DNA from: Emticicia sp051209875
GTDB lineage: Bacteria > Bacteroidota > Bacteroidia > Cytophagales > Spirosomataceae
DNA: 64,000 nucleotides
Reading direction: 5' to 3'
Assembly (NCBI RefSeq): GCF_051209875.1
Contig: NZ_JBNTQY010000001.1
Location: forward strand, 3,100,001-3,164,000
Part shown: piece after piece, positions 25,985-35,159 of the stretch
Layout of the letters: each line of letters begins with the position of its first letter
Numbering within the stretch: the stretch's first letter is position 1
The notes under the pieces: model-generated
What the model saw: the letters and a program-made list of their open reading frames with translations, nothing else
The model's database searches: none
Told to the model about the DNA's origin: nothing
Program-made: the position numbers and the translations under genes

Positions 25985-27026
25985 ATATTTTTTGTATCAT
26001 TTCTTCATATTCTTTTTCAGCAATACTATTGGAAGTAATACCTCCGCCACTTTTGAAAACCAAACCTTCTGGCTTTTGTTCAATAAAACGAATCATGACA
26101 CCCGAATCGAAAGTTTCACCATCAAAAATGCCACAAACACCAGTATAAAAACCTCGATTTTGCGACAATTTCTCAAATTGAGTAGCATAAGTATATTTTT
26201 CAGCCTCTGAAATTATTTCCAACGTTTTCTCTTTAGGTGCTCCCGAAATCGAACCCGCAGGCAGCATAGAAAATACAATATCGCCCAACTGCTCTTGCCA
26301 ATTGTTTGATAATAAGCCACTTACCTGTGAACTCACCTGTAATATTTCTTGCTTTTCATTGGTTTGAATTCGGTCGATGTACCTAAATTTTTCGACCCAA
26401 ACTTTATCAGCCACTTTACTCAAATCATTTCTGATTAAGTCAACAATGGTTGTATGTTCATAAAACTCTTTTTTATCTTTTAAAATAGTTTGTTCAGCAT
26501 TAGGATATGCCGCATTAATCGTTCCTTTCATTGGAAAAGAGGAGATTTTTCCTTCTTTATCAATCTGTACAAAAATTTCTGGTGAAAAACAGACAAACTT
26601 ACTTTTTAGATAGATTTTGTATTTTGCTTCACTTCCTTCAAAAATATCTAACAAACTGATATTTAAATCAATCGGAGTTTCACACGTAAGATTTGTAAGA
26701 AAACTATTACCTTGAAAAATATTGGTCTGAACATGGTCGAAAGCTAATTTGTATTTATGGAATTTAATTGGAGATTTATTAAGTTGAACCCCTGCCCCTC
26801 CTAGATAGAGAGGGAAGTTTTGTTTAGCTCTCCCCATTTTTATGGAGGGTTGATTGGGGGTATTGCTCTTCCCATTCACCCAAAACTTAATTTCTTCATC
26901 ATTAATATTTTCTAAGGCTTCAATGATACAATTCTCCCCTTCAAAATCACTAATCAATAAAAAAGGAATCTTTTTTGAAGCAAACTTATTAATTTTTGAG
27001 ATGGATTTTTGTCTATTAAAATTCAC
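25968..27026 (-). CDS. pabB: Aminodeoxychorismate synthase component I
   Basis: A 352-residue chorismate-binding enzyme that aminates chorismate in 4-aminobenzoate synthesis. The diagnostic C-terminal part is intact: DLIRNDLSKVADKVWVE, VSSQVSGLL, FSMLPAGSISGAPKEKTLEII and FYTGVCGIFDGETFDSGVMIRF. The AFDHVQTNIFQGNSFLTNLT block precedes it. Residues about 55-80 (translated from 26788-26861) look unlike the family and correspond to an inserted palindromic repeat, described separately. The gene overlaps the downstream class IV aminotransferase by 17 nt. A pabA glutaminase is not in the window. Confidence 0.88.
   Translation of the reverse strand: MNFNRQKSISKINKFASKKIPFLLISDFEGENCIIEALENINDEEIKFWVNGKSNTPNQPSIKMGRAKQNFPLYLGGAGVQLNKSPIKFHKYKLAFDHVQTNIFQGNSFLTNLTCETPIDLNISLLDIFEGSEAKYKIYLKSKFVCFSPEIFVQIDKEGKISSFPMKGTINAAYPNAEQTILKDKKEFYEHTTIVDLIRNDLSKVADKVWVEKFRYIDRIQTNEKQEILQVSSQVSGLLSNNWQEQLGDIVFSMLPAGSISGAPKEKTLEIISEAEKYTYATQFEKLSQNRGFYTGVCGIFDGETFDSGVMIRFIEQKPEGLVFKSGGGITSNSIAEKEYEEMIQKIYVPIV
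26788..26861. repeat. Palindromic repeat embedded in pabB
   Basis: A 74-bp GC-richer segment inside an AT-rich gene, with inverted ends: ACCCCTGCCCCTCC on the left and GGAGGGTTGATTGGGGGT on the right, plus internal GAGAGGGAAG / GCTCTCCCC parts. It keeps the reading frame and translates to a Pro/Gly-rich insert (NTPNQPSIKMG, FPLYLGGAG). Sequences of this kind are common as intergenic repeats in Bacteroidota; I infer insertion of such an element. Confidence 0.6.
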
Positions 27027-27146
27027 TTTTGGATGTTGAGTTTTAGATATTCGGCTATTCTCATTACAAAAGTATCAATAGTTTTGTTTATTGAACAAAA
27101 ATTCTCAAATTCGCAATATCATTCATCAAACATCATAAACCTACCC

Positions 27147-30100
27147 ATGAGAAAACTCCTTACCTGTATTCTTATTACATTTATTAGTATTCCTGTCTTT
27201 TCCCAAGTAACTTTTCAGCGAAATGGCGTCTATGATGAGCGGCCAGCTCAATACGCCTTCAAAAATGCAACTATTGTAGTTGATGCTCAAACAGTACTTG
27301 ACAATGCCATGATTTATATCAAAAATGGCGTAATTGAGTCTGTTGGTAAAGATTTACAAGTACCAGCAGGTACATTTGTATATGACCTCAAAGGTAAAAG
27401 AATTTATCCTTCATTGATTGATATTTACTCGGATTATGGTTTGCCAGAAGTAGTTAGACCTGCGGGTGGCAGAGGTTTTGGTGGTCAACCTCAATTAGAA
27501 ACGAACAAAAAAGGAGCTTTCGATTGGAATCAAGCGGTAAAACCAGAAGTAGATGCTACCAATGATTTTAAAGTAAATGCTACTAAAGCTGAAGAAATGC
27601 GTAAAAACGGTTTTGGAAGTGCAGCCATTCATTCTGCTGATGGAATTGTTAGAGGAACTTCTGCATTTGTTAGCTTTGGCGATGGTCGTGAAAATGAGGT
27701 CTTATTGAAAGGTAAAGCTTCTGCTCATTACTCACTTGATAAAGGAACTTCTACACAAACATATCCAGTTTCGGCAATGGGTTCGGTGGCTTTGCTACGT
27801 CAAACCTATTATGATGCCGAATGGTATAAAAAAGGAGGAAGTAGCCAAGAACGTAATCTCTCATTAGAGGCTTTCAATGCTATGCAAGCATTGCCACAAA
27901 TCTACGAGGCAAATGATAAATTGGGCATTTTAAGAGGTGATAAAATCGGAAAAGAATTTGGTGTACAATATATATTTAAAGGAATTGGTGATGAATACCA
28001 ACGTTTAGATGAAATCAAAGCAACCAATAGCTCGCTCATTGTACCATTAGCATTCCCAACAGCTTATGATGTTGAGGATCCTTTTGATGCTGCAATGGTA
28101 AGTTTAACTGAAATGAAGCATTGGGAAATGGCACCTGCCAATGCTGGTGCATTAGCAAAAGCAGGAATCAACTTTGCTTTGACGAGTGCTGGTTTGAGAA
28201 ATAAAGCCGATTTTTGGACAAATATCCGTAAAGCTATTGAATATGGTTTACCAGAAAGCAAAGCTTTAGAAGCCATCACTTCAACTCCAGCCAAATTATT
28301 AAAAGTAGATAACTTGGTGGGTAGTTTGAAAAAAGGAATGCTTGCCAATTTCATCATTACTTCTGACAATATTTTTAGTAAAGACAATGTGATTTATGAA
28401 AACTGGATTCAAGGCAAACGTTATATTATAAGCGATATGAACATAGCTGATATTCGTGGAGTTTATGATTTGACTGTTGGAGAGAAAACTGGACTAAAAT
28501 TAAATATCACTGGAAAAGCTGATAAACCAGAATATTCGATTGCCCTTGATTCGACTAAATTTACACCGAAAGTTACTCGCATGGGTGATTTGTTTACGAT
28601 AAGTAGCAAATTTGATAAAAAGGAGAGTAATGATACTCGTTTGAGTGGTTATTACGATGGAAAAAGTTTCAAAGGTGAAGGAGTTTTGGTAGATGGCAAA
28701 CAAATAAAATGGTCGGCTATTTATAAAGAAGCTGCCAAAGAAACTACCAAAAAAGATTCAACTAAAGCAAAAACACCTGAAATTGGAAAAATTGTTTTCC
28801 CTTTTACTGCTTTTGGTAATGAAGAAAAGCCTAAACAAGAAACACTTTTGATAAAAAATGCCACTGTTTGGACAAACGAAAAAGATGGAATTGTAGCCAA
28901 CACAGATGTATTACTCCAAAATGGAAAAATTGCAAAAGTGGGTAAAAACATAGAGGCTCCAGCAGGGGCAAAAACCATTGATGGTACTGGAAAACATTTA
29001 ACTAATGGTATTTTTGATGAACATTCACATATTGCTTTGCTTTCAATCAATGAAGTACAAAGTGTTTCAGCAGAGGTCCGCCAAGAAGACGTAATCAATT
29101 CTGAAGATATTAATATCTACCGTCAATTGGCAGGTGGTGTCACCTCTTCACAATTATTACATGGTTCGGCTGACTGTATCGGTGGCCAATCAGCAATTAT
29201 TAAATTAAAATGGGGCGAAAATCCTAACAATTTATTAATCAAAGGTGCTGATGGTTTCATCAAATTTGCTTTGGGAGAAAACGTTAAAAATGGTAATAAT
29301 CCAACACCTTCGGGTCGTTATCCACAAACTCGTATGGGTGTTGAACAAGTTTATATGGATGAGTTTCAACGTGCAAAAGAATATGAAAAAGCATGGAAAG
29401 ATTATAATGCTTTAGCTAATAAAACAGGTGTTGTTCCACCAAGAAAAGACATTGAATTGGACGTAATTGTTGATATTTTAAACAAAAAACGTTTTATCAC
29501 TTGTCACTCTTATGTTCAGTCTGAAATCAATATGCTGATGAAAGTAGCTGAATCTTACAACTTTAATGTCAACACTTTTACGCATATCATGGAAGGCTAC
29601 AAAGTAGCTGATAAAATGAAAGCTCATGGTGTTCATGCTTCTACTTTCTCTGACTGGTGGGCTTATAAAATGGAAGTAAAAGAAGCAATTCCCTATAATG
29701 CTTCGATTATGGCAAAAGTGGGTGTCACCACAGCGATTAATTCTGATGATGCGGAAATGGCTCGTCGCTTAAACCAAGAAGCAGCAAAAACGATTCTTTA
29801 TGGCGGTACATCTGAAGAAGACGCTTGGAAAATGGTTACACTCAATCCTGCTAAAATGCTTCATTTAGATAATCGTTTAGGAAGTATCAAAGTAGGTAAA
29901 GATGCTGATGTGGTGTTGTGGAACAATAATCCATTATCAATATATGCTCGTCCTGAAAAAACTATTATTGAAGGAACAGTTTATTTTGATAGTGAAAAAG
30001 ATGAATTGGCTCAACAATCAGTTGCTAAAGAACGTAATCGTTTGATGTTGAAGATGTTGGCAGAAAAAACAACAGGTGCAGCAACACAAAGACCTACACC

Positions 30101-30161
30101 AAGAAGAAATCAACGCATTGAATGCGACACGATTATGGAAATGCTTGATTCTGAGAAATAA
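27147..30161 (+). CDS. Secreted two-domain amidohydrolase
   Basis: A 1004-residue exported protein made of two amidohydrolase-type domains. A signal peptide (RKLLTCILITFISIPVFSQ) starts at the ATG at 27147; the frame runs 46 codons further upstream without biological sense. In the N-terminal domain (about 25-420) the expected HxH after the first strand is absent (RIYPSLIDIYSDYGLPEV), so this half looks catalytically dead. The C-terminal domain (from about 570) has DEHSHIALLS with the metal-binding HxH, HGSADCIGGQS, a later His in TCHSYVQSEINML and TFTHIMEG, and NSDDAEMARR as the final Asp region. Bacteroidota commonly encode such roughly 1000-residue proteins. Substrate unknown. Confidence 0.85.
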   Translation: MRKLLTCILITFISIPVFSQVTFQRNGVYDERPAQYAFKNATIVVDAQTVLDNAMIYIKNGVIESVGKDLQVPAGTFVYDLKGKRIYPSLIDIYSDYGLPEVVRPAGGRGFGGQPQLETNKKGAFDWNQAVKPEVDATNDFKVNATKAEEMRKNGFGSAAIHSADGIVRGTSAFVSFGDGRENEVLLKGKASAHYSLDKGTSTQTYPVSAMGSVALLRQTYYDAEWYKKGGSSQERNLSLEAFNAMQALPQIYEANDKLGILRGDKIGKEFGVQYIFKGIGDEYQRLDEIKATNSSLIVPLAFPTAYDVEDPFDAAMVSLTEMKHWEMAPANAGALAKAGINFALTSAGLRNKADFWTNIRKAIEYGLPESKALEAITSTPAKLLKVDNLVGSLKKGMLANFIITSDNIFSKDNVIYENWIQGKRYIISDMNIADIRGVYDLTVGEKTGLKLNITGKADKPEYSIALDSTKFTPKVTRMGDLFTISSKFDKKESNDTRLSGYYDGKSFKGEGVLVDGKQIKWSAIYKEAAKETTKKDSTKAKTPEIGKIVFPFTAFGNEEKPKQETLLIKNATVWTNEKDGIVANTDVLLQNGKIAKVGKNIEAPAGAKTIDGTGKHLTNGIFDEHSHIALLSINEVQSVSAEVRQEDVINSEDINIYRQLAGGVTSSQLLHGSADCIGGQSAIIKLKWGENPNNLLIKGADGFIKFALGENVKNGNNPTPSGRYPQTRMGVEQVYMDEFQRAKEYEKAWKDYNALANKTGVVPPRKDIELDVIVDILNKKRFITCHSYVQSEINMLMKVAESYNFNVNTFTHIMEGYKVADKMKAHGVHASTFSDWWAYKMEVKEAIPYNASIMAKVGVTTAINSDDAEMARRLNQEAAKTILYGGTSEEDAWKMVTLNPAKMLHLDNRLGSIKVGKDADVVLWNNNPLSIYARPEKTIIEGTVYFDSEKDELAQQSVAKERNRLMLKMLAEKTTGAATQRPTPRRNQRIECDTIMEMLDSEK

Positions 30162-30216
30162 TTACAGCGATTTTAAAATATTTCATGTCTAATTAATTCT
30201 TGAAATAGTACAAAAA

Positions 30217-30251
30217 TAAAAAAGGGTTTGTCTGATGACAAGCCCTTTTTT
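30217..30251 (+). terminator. Rho-independent terminator
   Basis: The stem GGGTTTGTC / GACAAGCCC (one wobble pair) with loop TGAT is flanked by AAAAAA and TTTTTT, 56 nt after the amidohydrolase stop. The remaining sequence up to 30508 holds the promoter described next and nothing else I can support. Confidence 0.9.
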
Positions 30252-30432
30252 ATTTTTACGAAAATCATAAAAAAACTTTATTACCAATCATAATTTTGCC
30301 AAAAACAAAATAAACTATCTTAATAATTGCCTAATTATCAATAAATAAATTTAAATATTATAATAGTGTTAATAATTAATATAAAATAAGATTCTGCTAT
30401 TTCTTAGAATAGTAAAATTTAATTCCGAAAAC

Positions 30433-30464
30433 TTGCTTATTCACAACTTTTCATATTATATTCG
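30433..30464 (+). promoter_or_regulatory. Promoter of the TonB-dependent receptor gene
   Basis: TTG at 30433-30435 and TATATTCG at 30457-30464, 21 nt apart, approximate the Bacteroidota -33/-7 pair. The start codon follows 44 nt downstream. Confidence 0.45.
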
Positions 30465-30508
30465 CAAAGTAATACTTACTTTATCTAAATAAAAACTAAA
30501 TTAATTCT

Positions 30509-33316
30509 ATGATGAACACTTTCACCAAATTAGTGATGGTGTGTATGCTATTGATTAGCACTACACTTTTCGCACAAAATCGTTCTGTAAGCGGAACAGT
30601 AAAAGATGCCACTGGTACAGGCGTGCCAGGAGCAAGCGTAACAATTAAAGGGACTACCAAAGGAACATCTACTGATGTTGATGGTAAATTTTCTATTTCA
30701 GTTACATCAGGTGCTACGCTTCAGTTTTCAGCCATTGGTTTTACAACACAAGAAATCAAAGTTGCAGAACAATCAACGATTGATGTCAAGTTAGTAAATG
30801 ACGACAAGGCTTTAAATGAAGTTGTAGTTGTTGGTAGTAGAGCTACCCAAAGATCATTAACTGATTCACCACTTCCGATTGACATTTTTAGTGCGACAGA
30901 ATTGAAATCTACTGGACAACCTTCTTTTGACAAAGCTCTTCAATACCGTGTACCATCATTTAACACAGTAAATACGCCTGTAAATGATGCCACTACCCTA
31001 CTCGACCCTTGGGAAATTCGTAATATGGGCCCAAGCCGCAGTTTGATTTTGATTAATGGCAAACGTAAAAATCTAAGTTCTTTGCTTTATGTACAGTTTT
31101 CTCCTGGTCGTGGAGAAACTGGTGTAGATTTATCTGCCATTCCTCAACAGGCGATAAAAAGAGTTGAAATCTTAAGAGATGGTGCTTCTGCACAGTATGG
31201 TTCAGATGCCATTGCAGGTGTAATGAACATCATTTTAAAAGATAAATATGATTATACTACTGTAAATGTAAATACAGGCGTAACCTCAAAAGGAGATGGT
31301 GGGATGTATAATGTTTCATTGAACAGTGGTAGTAATGTAGGTGGCAAAGGGTACATTAACTACACCGTTGATTTCTTGCAACAAAACAGTGCAGTTCGTT
31401 CAGGAATCGTACATGTACCAACTGAAATAGCAACCTTTGGTGGAAGTCCTGAAGCTGACGCTATGATTACCAGGTTTTTGAAAGATTATCCAACTGCTGG
31501 TAATATTAATGGTAGTGGAGAAACTACTGCGGGTAGATTCTTAATCAATACAGGTTTTAAATTATCAGAAAATCAAGAAATTTATGGTAACGCCGCAATG
31601 GTTGTTAAAAGAGTTTCAAGTTTTGCCAACTATCGTACTCCTTATTGGAGACAAGATCGTGGTTTATTACATAGTCCTACCGACAATAATGGCGTTAATT
31701 ATGTAACGCAAGCAACTTTAGCTTTCCCTGATGAAGACAAAGTTGATTTATACAAAGGATATATTGGTTATGTTCCTACTTTTGAAGGTGATTTGTTGGA
31801 TTATAATGCAACAATTGGAGCAAAAGGTGAAACAAATGGTTGGAAACATGATGTAAGTTTGACCACTGGTTTCAATTCACAAACCTACACCGTTGATAAT
31901 ACTGTCAATCGTTCATTAGGTAAATCAAGTCCGACACGCTTCAAGCCTGGTGGTTATCAATTTGGGCATTTGGTTGGTAACATTGATATTTCTAAGCAAG
32001 TAAATGAAAAATTAGGTATTGCCTTCGGTATGGAAGCTCGCAACGAACAATACACTATTATTGCTGGTGATGATGCTTCTTATGACCGTGAAGGTTCTAA
32101 CTCTTTCCCAGGTATTAATAAAATTAACGCTGGTACTAACAAACGTTTCAACGTTGGTGGCTACTTGGATTTAAGCTATGACATTACAAAGGATTTCTTG
32201 CTTAATGGAACTGTTCGTTCAGAAAAATACAGTGATTTTGGCAATGCTAATGTTTGGAAATTATCTACTCGCTATAAGTTGGCTGATGATAAAGTTGTTA
32301 TTCGTGGTTCTGCGTCAACTGGCTTCAGAGCTCCAAGTTTGCACCAAATCTATGCACAATCAGTACAAGCAGCTTTCGTAGGTGGTACAATCCAATCATC
32401 TGGTTTATTTAATAACCGTTCGGCACAAGCACGAGCATTAGGTATTCCTTCATTGAAACCTGAGAAATCGCTTAACTATACAGTTGGTATTGCTATTACA
32501 CCAACTAAAAACTTCAGTATCACCTTAGATTACTTCTCAATTGATGTAAAAGATAGAATTGTTTACAGTTCATCAATTACTACTTCTGATAAAAATTTAG
32601 CGAGTCCTGTTACTGATTTAGGTAGAATATTAAAAGGAACAGCCGTAGGAGCAGGGAATTATGATTTATCAAGTGTACAATTCTTCATCAATGGTATCAA
32701 AACAAAAACTTCGGGTATCGATTATGTAGTTTCATACAGAAATGTTGCTTTAGGAAAAGGAAAACTATCTTTCAACTTAGCAGGAAACTATATGTTGCAA
32801 AACAAAATTGTTGGAACTCCAGCAGAACCAGCACCTGTAAAAGCAGCAGGATCAAGTATCTTAAATACACAAATCAAATCATTGTTGACAGAAAGCCGTC
32901 CTAAAACTAAGGTGATTTTAGGTATTGATTATTCAGTTTCAAAATGGAATATCAATTTGAATAATACACTTTTTGGAAAAACAGCCTTCCAAGATTTGGA
33001 TAATGGTGGTGGAGATATGGAGAATATCAAAGCTGAGTTCAAGCCAGCAGTGGTGACTGATTTGAGCGTTGGTTATTCATTCAATAGCAAAGTTTCATTG
33101 ACTTTAAATGCCAATAACTTATTGAATGTAATTCCTAAATGGGATTTAGTAGCTTTGAACGAAAAAGGTAAAGCTGCAATCGCAAATCCAGAAGACAAAG
33201 CTTTATTAAGAGGTTTCTTAGGATTTAGTGGTCGTTATGACATTCTTGGTTATAATGGTTCTCAGTTTAGTCAATTAGGAACAGTTTTTAATGCTAACTT
33301 CCAAGTTCGTTTCTAA
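30509..33316 (+). CDS. TonB-dependent outer-membrane receptor
   Basis: A 935-residue TonB-dependent transporter. After a signal peptide (ends TTLFAQ, about residue 22) there is a carboxypeptidase-regulatory-like domain (about 25-100; VSGTVKDATGTGVPGASVTIKG), then a plug domain (about 110-240; SRSLILINGKRKN, AIKRVEILRDGASAQYGSDAIAGVMNI) and a 22-strand barrel ending NANFQVRF with terminal Phe. No SusD-like gene follows, so this is a stand-alone receptor, more like the siderophore/cofactor type than a glycan SusC. The plug and barrel are complete. The ligand is unknown. Confidence 0.9.
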   Translation: MMNTFTKLVMVCMLLISTTLFAQNRSVSGTVKDATGTGVPGASVTIKGTTKGTSTDVDGKFSISVTSGATLQFSAIGFTTQEIKVAEQSTIDVKLVNDDKALNEVVVVGSRATQRSLTDSPLPIDIFSATELKSTGQPSFDKALQYRVPSFNTVNTPVNDATTLLDPWEIRNMGPSRSLILINGKRKNLSSLLYVQFSPGRGETGVDLSAIPQQAIKRVEILRDGASAQYGSDAIAGVMNIILKDKYDYTTVNVNTGVTSKGDGGMYNVSLNSGSNVGGKGYINYTVDFLQQNSAVRSGIVHVPTEIATFGGSPEADAMITRFLKDYPTAGNINGSGETTAGRFLINTGFKLSENQEIYGNAAMVVKRVSSFANYRTPYWRQDRGLLHSPTDNNGVNYVTQATLAFPDEDKVDLYKGYIGYVPTFEGDLLDYNATIGAKGETNGWKHDVSLTTGFNSQTYTVDNTVNRSLGKSSPTRFKPGGYQFGHLVGNIDISKQVNEKLGIAFGMEARNEQYTIIAGDDASYDREGSNSFPGINKINAGTNKRFNVGGYLDLSYDITKDFLLNGTVRSEKYSDFGNANVWKLSTRYKLADDKVVIRGSASTGFRAPSLHQIYAQSVQAAFVGGTIQSSGLFNNRSAQARALGIPSLKPEKSLNYTVGIAITPTKNFSITLDYFSIDVKDRIVYSSSITTSDKNLASPVTDLGRILKGTAVGAGNYDLSSVQFFINGIKTKTSGIDYVVSYRNVALGKGKLSFNLAGNYMLQNKIVGTPAEPAPVKAAGSSILNTQIKSLLTESRPKTKVILGIDYSVSKWNINLNNTLFGKTAFQDLDNGGGDMENIKAEFKPAVVTDLSVGYSFNSKVSLTLNANNLLNVIPKWDLVALNEKGKAAIANPEDKALLRGFLGFSGRYDILGYNGSQFSQLGTVFNANFQVRF

Positions 33317-33363
33317 GCTTTAGGATTATATCTTATTGATAATTAACCAGTTAACACAAAACA

Positions 33364-33399
33364 AAAACCCCGATTATGTTAAACATATATCGGGGTTTT
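33364..33399. terminator. Terminator between receptor and guaA
   Basis: AAAACCCCGAT pairs with ATCGGGGTTTT, with further A/T pairs toward the loop. It lies between two convergent genes and can end both. Confidence 0.9.
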
Positions 33400-33469
33400 A
33401 TTATTTTATTCAAAAACATAAAAATTCACAAAGCAAAGTACTCATTGTTTAAGCAAAATTTTTCAGTCA

Positions 33470-34999
33470 TTACTCCCACTCAATCGTAGCAGGTGGTTTT
33501 GAACTGATATCATAAACAACACGATTGACACCTTTGACTTTATTGATAATTTCATTGGAAACGTCTGCTAAAAATTCATAAGGCAAATGAGCCCAATCGG
33601 CTGTCATACCATCTACACTTGTCACGGCACGCAAGGCAACCACTCTTTCATAAGTTCGTTCATCACCCATCACTCCTACGCTTTGTATTGGTAAAAGCAT
33701 CGTACCAGCTTGCCAAACATGATCATATAAGCCATAGTTTTTCAGGCCATTGATAAATATCGCATCTACTTCTTGTAAAATTTGTACTTTTTCAGGAGTC
33801 ACATCGCCTAATATCCTAATACCCAAACCTGGGCCCGGGAATGGATGACGGCCTAAAATATTTTGAGGAATATTTAAAGCTTTACCAACTTCACGTACCC
33901 CATCTTTAAACAGTAATCTCAATGGTTCGACAACCTTTAGTTTCATAAAATCAGGTAAACCACCAACATTGTGATGAGATTTGATGGTAGCAGATGGGCC
34001 TTTTACTGAAACAGATTCAATCACATCAGGATAAATTGTTCCTTGTCCGAGCCACTTAGCCCCTTCAACTTTATGCGATTCAGCATCAAAAACATCAATA
34101 AAAGTTTTTCCAATAGCTTTGCGTTTTTCTTCAGGATCTGTCAAGCCTTTGAGAGCAGTATAAAATTGTTCTTTTGCATCAACGCCCACAACATTCAAGC
34201 CTAAACCTTTGTATGATTCTAAAACCTCCTCGAATTCATTTTTTCTTAAAAGTCCGTTATCTACGAATATACAAAATAGGTTTTTTCCAATGGCATGATG
34301 AATCAATGTAGCAGCTACGGATGAATCAACTCCACCCGATAGACCCATGATAACTTTATCATCGCCCAATTTCTCTTTTAATTCTTTGATACTCGCTTCG
34401 GCAAAAGAATCTGGTGTCCAGTTTTGTGAACAATCACAAATATCTACGACAAAGTTTTTCAAAATTGTTTTACCTAAAACCGTATGCGTCACTTCAGGAT
34501 GGAATTGAATACCATAGACGGGCTCATCTTTGATTTTGAAGGCAGCAACTTTTACGGTATCGGTTGAAGCGATAATATCAGCATTAGCAGGTGGACGTGC
34601 AATGGTATCGCTATGTGACATCCAAACTTGGGTATTATCACTTACATCTTTGAATAAAGCATAACGGTTATCAACTTTGTTTAAAATCGTACGTCCATAT
34701 TCACGAATAGATGAAGGAGCCACTTCTCCCCCACCTGTTTGGGCCATCATTTGAGCTCCGTAACAAACACCCAACACAGGTACTTTCTGAGCAAATGCTT
34801 GCCAGTTTACCAATGGAGCGTCGGCATCTCTAACAGAGCATGGACTTCCCGAAAGGATAATTCCTTTGATTTCAGATGTGATTTCAGGAATTTTATTGAA
34901 TGGGTGTATTTCGCAATACACATTGAGTTCTCTGACACGGCGAGCAATCAGTTGCGTAAACTGTGAGCCAAAATCAAGAATAAGGATTTGTTCGGTCAT
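33470..34999 (-). CDS. guaA: GMP synthase (glutamine-hydrolysing)
   Basis: A 509-residue GuaA that converts XMP to GMP using glutamine and ATP. The N-terminal class I glutamine amidotransferase domain has its nucleophile Cys79 in GVCYGAQMM and the His/Glu of GIQFHPEVTH. The ATP pyrophosphatase domain starts near residue 200 with the P-loop GLSGGVDSSVAA, and the C-terminal dimerisation domain ends VVYDISSKPPATIEWE. All parts are complete. A clear promoter precedes it. Confidence 0.97.
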   Translation of the reverse strand: MTEQILILDFGSQFTQLIARRVRELNVYCEIHPFNKIPEITSEIKGIILSGSPCSVRDADAPLVNWQAFAQKVPVLGVCYGAQMMAQTGGGEVAPSSIREYGRTILNKVDNRYALFKDVSDNTQVWMSHSDTIARPPANADIIASTDTVKVAAFKIKDEPVYGIQFHPEVTHTVLGKTILKNFVVDICDCSQNWTPDSFAEASIKELKEKLGDDKVIMGLSGGVDSSVAATLIHHAIGKNLFCIFVDNGLLRKNEFEEVLESYKGLGLNVVGVDAKEQFYTALKGLTDPEEKRKAIGKTFIDVFDAESHKVEGAKWLGQGTIYPDVIESVSVKGPSATIKSHHNVGGLPDFMKLKVVEPLRLLFKDGVREVGKALNIPQNILGRHPFPGPGLGIRILGDVTPEKVQILQEVDAIFINGLKNYGLYDHVWQAGTMLLPIQSVGVMGDERTYERVVALRAVTSVDGMTADWAHLPYEFLADVSNEIINKVKGVNRVVYDISSKPPATIEWE

Positions 35000-35016
35000 G
35001 GTAGCTTTCTAAAATA

Positions 35017-35048
35017 CAAAATTAGGTGAAAAAGCCATTTGGTGCAAA
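35017..35048 (-). promoter_or_regulatory. guaA promoter
   Basis: On the minus strand TTTG (35048-35045) and TAATTTTG (35024-35017) are separated by 20 nt, an exact match to the Bacteroidota consensus TTTG-N19-21-TAnnTTTG. Transcription would start about 10 nt before the guaA ATG. Confidence 0.75.
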
Positions 35049-35159
35049 TCTTTTATTGATTTTGGATTGATTGTAACGGAGTAAGACATTTTTTTTACAA
35101 ATATTTCAAAAACTTCATACGTTTTCTTAATTTAGTACTACTAAATCACGCCACACAAC

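Noticed and set aside
27009..27146. N-terminal extension of the two-domain amidohydrolase gene.
   Set aside because: It overlaps the start of pabB on the other strand and would bury the signal peptide; the ATG at 27147 is better.
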